Positions 24,501 through 33,500 of a stretch of 64,000 nucleotides of DNA are shown here, piece by piece. The stretch's first letter is position 1; each line of letters begins with the position of its first letter. Below the pieces are notes generated by a model. The model worked only from the letters and a program-made list of their open reading frames with translations, did no database searches and had not been told where the DNA came from. Origin of the DNA: Stomorhina lunata (taxonomy: Eukaryota > Arthropoda > Insecta > Diptera > Rhiniidae); contig OW121741.1 of the NCBI GenBank assembly GCA_933228675.1, forward strand, positions 19,477,497 through 19,541,496, given 5' to 3'. Both the position numbers and the translations under genes were made by a program.

Positions 24501-27500
24501 TTGCCAAAGTTTTCTATAGAAAATTTAGTGATCGCCAAAGTTTTCTATAGAAAATTTGGTGATCGCCAAAGTTTTCTATAGAAAATTTGGTGATCGCCAA
24601 AGTTTTCTATAGAAAATTTGGTAATCGCCAAAGTTTACTATAGAAAATTTGGTGATCGCCGAAGTTTTCTATACAAAATTTGGTGATAGCCAAAGTTTTC
24701 TATAGAAAATTTGGTGATCGCCAAAGTTTTCTATAGAAAATTTGGTAATCGCCAAAGTTTTCTATAGAAAATTTGGTGATCGCCAAAGTTTTCTGAAGAA
24801 AATTTGGTGATCGCCAAAGTTTTCTGTAGAAAATTTGGTGATCGCCAAAGTTTTCTGTAGAAAATTTAGTGATCGCCAAAGTTTTTTATAGAAAATTTTT
24901 CTTGATCTCAATAGAAAATTTTTTGGTGATCGCCAAAAATTTCTATAGAAAGTTTTTGGCGATCACTAAAAATTTTCTTTAGAAATTTTTGGCTATCACC
25001 AAAAATTTTCTTTAGAAATTTTTGGCGATCACCAAAAATTTTCTTTGGAAATTTCGATAGAAAATTTGTGGTGATCGCCACAAAATTTCAATAGAAAATT
25101 TGTGGTGATCGCCAAAAATTTCAATAGAAAATTGTTGGAGATCGCCAAAAATTTTAATAGAAAATTTTTGGTGATCGCCAAAGTTTATATTATCCCCTTT
25201 CGTATTATTTAATTTTTTTCCCATTTGAATTTTAATTTTTCTCTGTTATTATTCTTATAAAAGACCAAGGCCAAGGTCATTTTACTGATCATGCTACTGA
25301 CTGGCATATAATTTATTACATTCCTTTTGATGCATTTCTCTAATAAATCAGACAATGGCTCTGCTTTAGTTGTAAATTAATAAGACTTTGTTATAAGTTT
25401 ATGAGAAATGTTCAACTGGATTTTATAATCGAAATGCGGTAAGAAAATAATACGCAACTTAATATGATGACGCGATCACCAGAATAGAGAGGGGTTCTAG
25501 AGAAGATGAATTCAAGCTTTTATAGGCAAAAATAGTAAACAATTTAATAAAAGTCATAAATAATTTTGAGATGTGATCTGTGATATTTTATAAGGTGGAT
25601 GACTTGAATAATGACCTTTTTAAACCTGCCACCGGCTAAAGAAGTTAATTAGGTAAGATTCCCTCACTAAGAGTCTACATTTCGATAGAAATCTGGGGCA
25701 ATCGCCTACTTTTCTATAGAAAATTAAGGCAATCGCCTACTTTTCGATAGAAAACTAGGGCAATCGCCTACTTTCTTTTCGATAGCAAGCTAGGGCAACC
25801 GCATACTTTTCTATAGAAAGTTAGGGCAATCGCATACTTTTCTATAGAAAACTTTTGCGATCACCAAATTTTCTATAGAAAGCCTTGGCGATCACCAAAT
25901 TTTCTATAGAAAACTTTGGCGATCACCAAATTTTCTATAGAAAACTTTGGCGATCACCAAATTTTCTATAGAAAACTTTGGCGATCACCAAATTTTCTAT
26001 AGAAAACTTTGGCGAGCACCAAATTTTCTATAGAAAACATTGGCGCTTACTCGCTTTCTTTTCTATAGAAAACTAGAGAGATCTAGACGATCGCCTAATT
26101 TTCTATACAAAACTAGAGCAATCTCCTACTAGGGCGATCGCCTACTTTTTTATAGAAAACTAGGGCGATCGCCTACTGTTCTCTAGAAAACTAGGGCGAT
26201 CGCTTACTTTTCTATAGAAATCTAGGGCAATCACCCAATTTCTATAGAAAACTAGGGCAATGGCCTATTTTTCTTTAGAAAACTAGGGCGATCGCCTACT
26301 TTTCTCTAGAAAACTAGGACGATCGCCTACTTTTCTCTAAAAAACTAGAGCGATCGCGTACTTTTCTATAGAAGACTTGGGCGATCGCCTACTTTTCTTT
26401 ACAAATCTAGGGCAATCGCCTACTTTTCTGTAGATAACTAGGGCGATCGCCTACTTTCCTCTAGAAAACTAGGGCTAACTCGTACTTATCTTTAGAAAAC
26501 TAGATCGATGGCCTACTTTTCTTAAGAAAATTAAGGCGATCGCCTAATTTTCTTTGGAAAACTAGGTCGATCTCCTACTATTCTATAGAAATCAGGTGTT
26601 AGATGTTGTTTTAAAGTTTCTCTTTGTTAAAAATATGTTGTCATTATTCTTATGTTTCTGTCAAATGTTTTCGTTTATATGCTAAAATGAGGTCACCCTT
26701 GATAAGAATAAGAGGAGCAAAATTTATTAAAGTCATTATTTTTATAAAAAAAATATGTTATGACAAAATTATTAAAGCAAATATTGAGTTTAAATTTTGC
26801 AAATGGTTGGAGAAAATGAAGAAACAAGTATATAATTATAATTTGAATATAAACCTAACAAGACCCCCTCCTCCTCCCTCCTCTTCCCTCCTCCCCCAAA
26901 TTATAAATTAATTATGACTTTGTTGAGATTTATGAGAAAATCTGTTTAAACAAGTAATTTAATTATCAATATAGACCAGCCCCAACGAACCAACCTCAAT
27001 CCAAATTCATATAAGCCACCATAATATGTCATTAAAACTTTATGACCCCTTTTTAAGAGGAACATGTTTGTTCATGCTAAAGGACTATCTGTTTTGTGGG
27101 CTGGTGGCTGGCTCCACAGGCAAACAAATTTTACTTTAATAATTATTTATATGATCATGATGATGATGATGACTTTGTTCATTTTTAATGTTATTGTAAA
27201 ATGTTAATAATTTTCTGTGCTTTATTCTCAATTTTTTTCATATCCTATAGAACCGAAACAATACCCGGTAATCCTTCATATAAGGCAACAATGCGTTTAC
27301 ACATAACGAATGTACAAAAAAGTGATTATGGCAGCTACAAGTGTGTCGCCAAAAATCCTCGTGGTGAAATGGATGGTACCATAAAACTTTATAGTAAGTA
27401 TTTCATTTATAAACACACACTCACTCACTCACACACACACATACAAGTTACCAAAGACAATGATGTCTTTTTTAAGCAAAAATTATAATCAAAATCTTGG

Positions 27501-30500
27501 CTCCCACATATTTCATATACGACATTTTTCCTCGTTATTTTCATGTCTTTCTTATGAAATTCTTTATAAAAAAACAACTTAAAACAATGTATTTCTCTAT
27601 AAAAACCTTAACATGTCCTTTGCTTTAGCAGGACTTTCATACCTGAGAAACCTTTATATTCCCCTGAGTCTGGTCAGGCTCACAGAGCTACTGCAATTGG
27701 CCTTTTTTGTGCATCCACATACACGAAAAATAGCAAAAATGAACTATTTTCTTATTCATAAATGAAAGAAATTTTTAATGAAAATAAATCTCGATATACA
27801 AATTAAGAACGTGATAATACCGTCAGACAGGCAGGCAGGCGGTCCAAGCAGCAAGGATAAGCGATATTACGAAAAAAAACAAGAAAAAAAATGAAGGAAG
27901 TGCCGGAAATGACAAAATATTAATTACATTTTAAAGAAGGAGAAATCAAAAGGCAAAAACGAAATCGATTACACAACAGAAGCTTATACACAAAGGAAGG
28001 ACAAGAAAGAATGAAAATTTAAAGAAATTTTAAAAATAACACAAAATATGGGCATGGTTTTTTATACAAAAGTAGGCGAATGCCCAAGTTTTCTAAAGAA
28101 AAAAAGGAGATTTTTCAAGAAAGATAAGCGATCGTTCAAGTTTTCCTAAGAAAAGTCTTCTATAGAAAAGTAGGCTACAGGCCTAGTTGGTGATAACCAA
28201 CATTTTGTATAGAAAAGTTGGTGATCACCAACATTTTCAAAAGAAAAGTTGGTGATCACCAACATTTTCTATAGGAAAGTTGGTGATCACCAACATCTTC
28301 TATAGAAAAGTTGGTGATCACCAACATTTTCTATAGAAAAGTTGGTGATCACCAACATTTTCTATAGAAAAGTTGGTGATCACCAACATTTTCTATAGAA
28401 AAGTTGGTGATCACCAACATTTTCTATAGAAAAGTTGGTGATCACCAACATTTTCTATAGAAAAGTTGGTGATCACCAACATTTTCTATAGAAAAGTTGG
28501 TGATCACCAACATTTTCTATAGAAAAGTTGGTGATCACCAACATTTTCTATAGAAAAGTTGGTGATCACCAACATTTTCTATAGAAAAGTTGGTGATCAC
28601 CAACATTTTCTATAGAAAAGTTGGTGATCACCAACATTTTCTATAGAAAAGTTGGTGATCACCAACATTTTCTATAGAAAAGTTGGTGATCACCAACATT
28701 TTCTATAGAAAAGTTGGTGATCACCAACATTTTCTATAGAAAAGTTGGTGATCACCAACATTTTCTATAGAAAAGTTGGTGATCACCAACATTTTCTATA
28801 CAAAAGTTGGTGATCACCAACATTTTCTATAGAAAAGTTGGTGATCACCAACATTTTCTATAGAAAAGTTGGTGATCACCAACATTTTCTATAGAAAAGT
28901 TGGTGATCACCAACATTTTCTATAGAAAAGTTGGTGATCACCAACATTTTCTATAGAAAAGTTGGTGATCACCAACATTTTCTATAGAAAAGTCGGTGAT
29001 CACCAACATTTTCTATAGAAAAGTTGGTGATCACCAACATTTTCTATAGAAAAGTTGGTGATCACCAACATTTTCTATAGAAAAGTTGGTGATCACCAAC
29101 ATTTTCTATAGAAAAGTTGGTGATCACCAACATTTTCTATACAAAAGTTGGTGATCACCAACATTTTCTATAGAAAAGTTGGTGATCACCATCTATAGAA
29201 AAATTGGTGATCACCAACATTTTCTATAGAAAAGTTGGTGATCACCAACATTTTCTATAGAAAAGTTGGTGATCACCAAAATTTTCTATAGAAAAGTTGG
29301 TGATCACCAACATTTTCTATAGAAAAGTTGATGATCACCAACATTTTCTATAGAAAAGTTGGTGATCACCAACATTTTCTATAGAAAAGTTGGTGATCAC
29401 CAACATTTTCTATAGAAAAGTTGGTGATCACCAACATTTTCTATAGAAAAGTTGGTGATCACCAACATTTTCTATAGAAAAGTTGGTGATCACCAACATT
29501 TTCTATAGAAAAGTTGGTGATCACCAACATTTTCTATAGAAAAGTTGGTGATCACCAACATTTTCTATAGAAAAGTTGGTGATCACCAACATTTTCTATA
29601 GAAAAGTTGGTGATCACCAACATTTTCTATAGAAAAGTTGGTGATCACCAACATTTTCTATAGAAAAGTTGGTGATCACCAACATTTTCTATAGAAAAGT
29701 TGGTGATCACCAACATTTTCTATAGAAAAGTTGGTGATTGCCAACATTTTCTATAGAAAAGTTGGTGATCACCAACATTTTCTATAGAAAAGTTGGTGAT
29801 CACCAACATTTTCTATAGAAAAGTTGGTGATCACCAACATTTTCTATAGAAAAGTCGGTGATCACCAACATTTTCTATAGAAACGTTGGTGATCACCAAC
29901 ATTTTCTATAGAAAAGTTGGTGATCACCAACATTTTCTATAAGAAAGTTGGTGATCACCAACATTTTCTATAAGAAAGTTGGTGATCACCAACATTTTCT
30001 ATAAGAAAGTTGGTGATCACAAACATTTTCTATAGAAAAGTTGGTGATCATCAAAATTTTCTATAGAAAAATTGGTGATCACCAAAATTTTCTATAGAAA
30101 AATTGGTGATCACCAAAATTTTCGATAGAAAAATTGGTGATCACCAAAATTTTCTATAGAAAATTTGGTGATCACCAAAATTTTCTATAGAAAAATTGGT
30201 GATCACCAACATTTTCTATAGAAAAGTTGGTGATCACCAACATTTTCTATAGAAAAGTTGGTGATCACCAACATTTTCTATAGAAAAGTTGGCGATCACC
30301 AACATTTTCTATAGAAAAGTTGGTGATCACCAACATTTTCTATAGAAAAGTTGGTGATCACCAACATTTTCTATAGAAAAGTTGGTGATCACCAACATTT
30401 TCTATAGAAAAGTTGGTGATCACCAACATTTTCTATAGAAAAGTTGGTGATCACCAACATTTTCTATAGAAAAGTTGGTGATCACCAACATTTTCTATAG

Positions 30501-33500
30501 AAAAGTTGGTGATCACCAACATTTTCTATAGAAAAGTTGGTGATCACCAACATTTTCTATAGAAAAGTTGGTGATCACCAACATTTTCTATAGAAAAGTT
30601 GGTGATCACCAACATTTTCTATAGAAAAGTTGGTGATCACCAACATTTTCTATAGAAAAGTTGGTGATCACCAACATTTTCTATAGAAAAGTTGGTGATC
30701 ACCAACATTTTCTATAGAAAAGTTGGTGATCACCAACATTTTCTATAGAAAAGTTGGTGATCACCAACATTTTCTATAGAAAAGTTGGTGATCACCAACA
30801 TTTTCTATAGAAAAGTTGGTGATCACCAACATTTTCTATAGAAAAGTTGGTGATCACCAACATTTTCTATAGAAAAGTTGGTGATCACCAACATTTTCTA
30901 TAGAAAAGTTGATGATCACCAACATTTTCTATAGAAAAGTTGGTGATCACCAACATTTTCTATAGAAAAGTTGGTGATCACCAAAATTTTCTATAGAAAA
31001 ATTGGTGATCACTAAAATTTTCTATAGAAAAATTGGTGATCACCAAAATTTTCTATGGAGAAATTGGTGATCACCAAAATTTTTTATAGAAAAATTGGTG
31101 ATCACCAAAATTTTCTATAGAAAAATTGGTGACCTCCAAAATTTGCAATAGAAAAGTTGGTGATCACCAACATTTTCTATAGAAAAGTTGGCGATTCCAT
31201 AGTTTTTTTGAGAAAATTTGGTGATCGCCTTAGATTTCTATAGAAAAGTTGGCGTAGCCCTTTAGTCTTAAATTTAATTATTATTTTCCATTTACCAAAC
31301 TTTTAGAAAGTTTACCTTCCTCTTACTTATTTTATCTTATTATCTATTTCAATATCAAAATTAAATTTCTGACAAAAAGTTTAAACATAATTTCCCTTAG
31401 CTAAAGCATAGAGAAAAGTGTTTTACTCCAACAGCAAATGTTCATTAAATTGTCGCCTCGAGCTTTGAAATATTTTACAAATTTTACAAAAACTCTTAAA
31501 CAAATAGTTAAAGCAGAAATGGCGAAATTCAAATTATTTTACAAATTATGAGTGCCAAGATTTTAAAATCCTTGGAAAAGGTGTTTTTTTTATAGTCATA
31601 CAATTTTCATCCGCATCGATGCTAAAAGCGTTTATGGTTTAAGGATACTCCAGCAGAATTATATGAATATGTTTATTAAATTGTTTGTGGTTAATTTGTG
31701 AAAATATTGCAACAATTTGAGAACCCACCGGCTTCAGTGGGTGCACCGAAACCCGAGAATATTCTGCTGCTCTTCTGCGTTTGTCGGTAAAATGAAAGCG
31801 ATGTCATTATTAAAATAATGCAAATTAAAATATTATGAAAAACTAAATGGAATTTAATTAAAAAGTTCAAAAACACAAAGAGCGATTTTAACAACAAATG
31901 AATTAAGTGAAAAGCAAAATCATGTGAAAGATATTAACAAAATTTAATTAAATCTTAATAAATTATTTATTAAAAATTGAAAATTAAAAACTTGGAAAAT
32001 GGATTTAATCTGTGCAGTCATAGCTTTAGTTATAGCTCCAGTCATAGCTCTAGTTCTAGTTTTAGTCATGTCTTCAGTCATAATTCTGGCCATAGCTCTA
32101 CATAGAAGCTGCTCCATAGTCCATTCATTGGAACTCGAAAGGAGAGACACTTAAATTTTCAATATATTCAATATTTGTTATTCCCCATTAATACATATAT
32201 ATGTTTTTGCTAGAATGTGTGTCATAAAATATTAATGTTTTCAAAAAAAGTGTAGCATACTTTTTGGCACACCAAAAAAAAATCCATAAAAAATCTGTAA
32301 ATAAACGCAAATTAAATGGATTTCTATAGAAAAGTTGACCCCTTATATAGTTTTGGCCTTTGAGCTGCATATTTTCGAATTTTTTTGAACTTAAATAAAT
32401 GAAATAAATTTTATTGTTTCAACTTTTTAATTTTATTTTCTCGAAAACAATAATTTTCAAACGTTACATATAATTTGATTTGATGTACAGAAAAAATATT
32501 TTTAAAACTAATTTTATTGATTGGTCCTTTTAATTTTAAAAAGGATTATTTGCCCTTAGTTGTTTGAAATTGTTCAAAAGTTACAATGAAGTATTTATTT
32601 GTTATAGCCAATTATTAAGGCAACTTTTGGCTAAATTTTGTAGATTTCTATAGAAAATTTTAACAAAATTTTTAATATTTCTTTGGAAAATTTTGCCAAA
32701 ATTGTGTATTTTTCTTTAAAAAAAATTCCTATAAGAAACTATAGAAAATTCTAAAAATTTCCAGAAAAAGATGACAGAAAATTTTCTTTAGAAAAACTTG
32801 ATAACGGAAATTCTGTACAGAAAAATCTGATATCAAAAATTTTTAATAGAAAAATTTTATGTCAATAATTTTTGTAAAGAAAAAATTTATACCGAAAACT
32901 TAATACAAAAAATTTTATAGAAAAATTATTTTTCAAAACTTTTATATCGAAAAATTTTTATAGAAAAATTTTATATCAACAATTTTTAATACAAAAATTT
33001 TCTATAGAAAAATTTTAAATCGAAAATTTTTTATATTAAAATTTTATATAAAAAATTTTCTATAGAAATGTTTTATATCAAAAAATCGAAAATTTCCTAA
33101 AGAGTAAATTTTATACCAAAAATTTTATATCAAAATTTTTCTTATAGAAAATTTTTATATCGAAAATATTCTATAGAAACATTTAAATCGAATATTTGCC
33201 ATGGAAAAATTTTGAATCGAAAATGTCATATAGAAAAATTTTATATTGAAAAATTTTATGTTGAAAAATTTTGTATCGAAAATTTTTTATAGAAAAATTT
33301 TATATTAAAAATTTTCTATAGAAAAATTTTATATAGAAAAATTTTATATCTAAAATTTTCTATAGAAATATTTTATATCGAAGATTTTCTTTAGAAAAAT
33401 TATATATCGAAAATTTTCTTTAGCAAAATTTTATATTAAAAATTTTTTATAGAAACATTTTATATCTAAAATTTTCTAAAAAAAAAATTTTGTATCGAAA

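Larger units (their letters stand above)
10024..27250 (+). other. Giant DIP intron with two nested same-strand genes
   Basis: The intron runs from the GTAAGT after the Ig3a exon to the CCTATAG before the Ig3b exon. The two Ig3 halves join in frame across it (Lys codon AA|A, then [11 protein letters not shown]). It holds two complete M13 peptidase genes plus the arrays at 10.3-12.7, 15.2-21.5 and 24.2-26.6 kb. The nested genes would need their own promoters and poly(A) sites that the host transcript ignores. Confidence 0.82.

Noticed and set aside
28140..31255. CRISPR-like array (regular short palindromic repeats)
   Set aside because: Units are pure tandem repeats with no unique spacers and no cas genes, and the locus is clearly eukaryotic.
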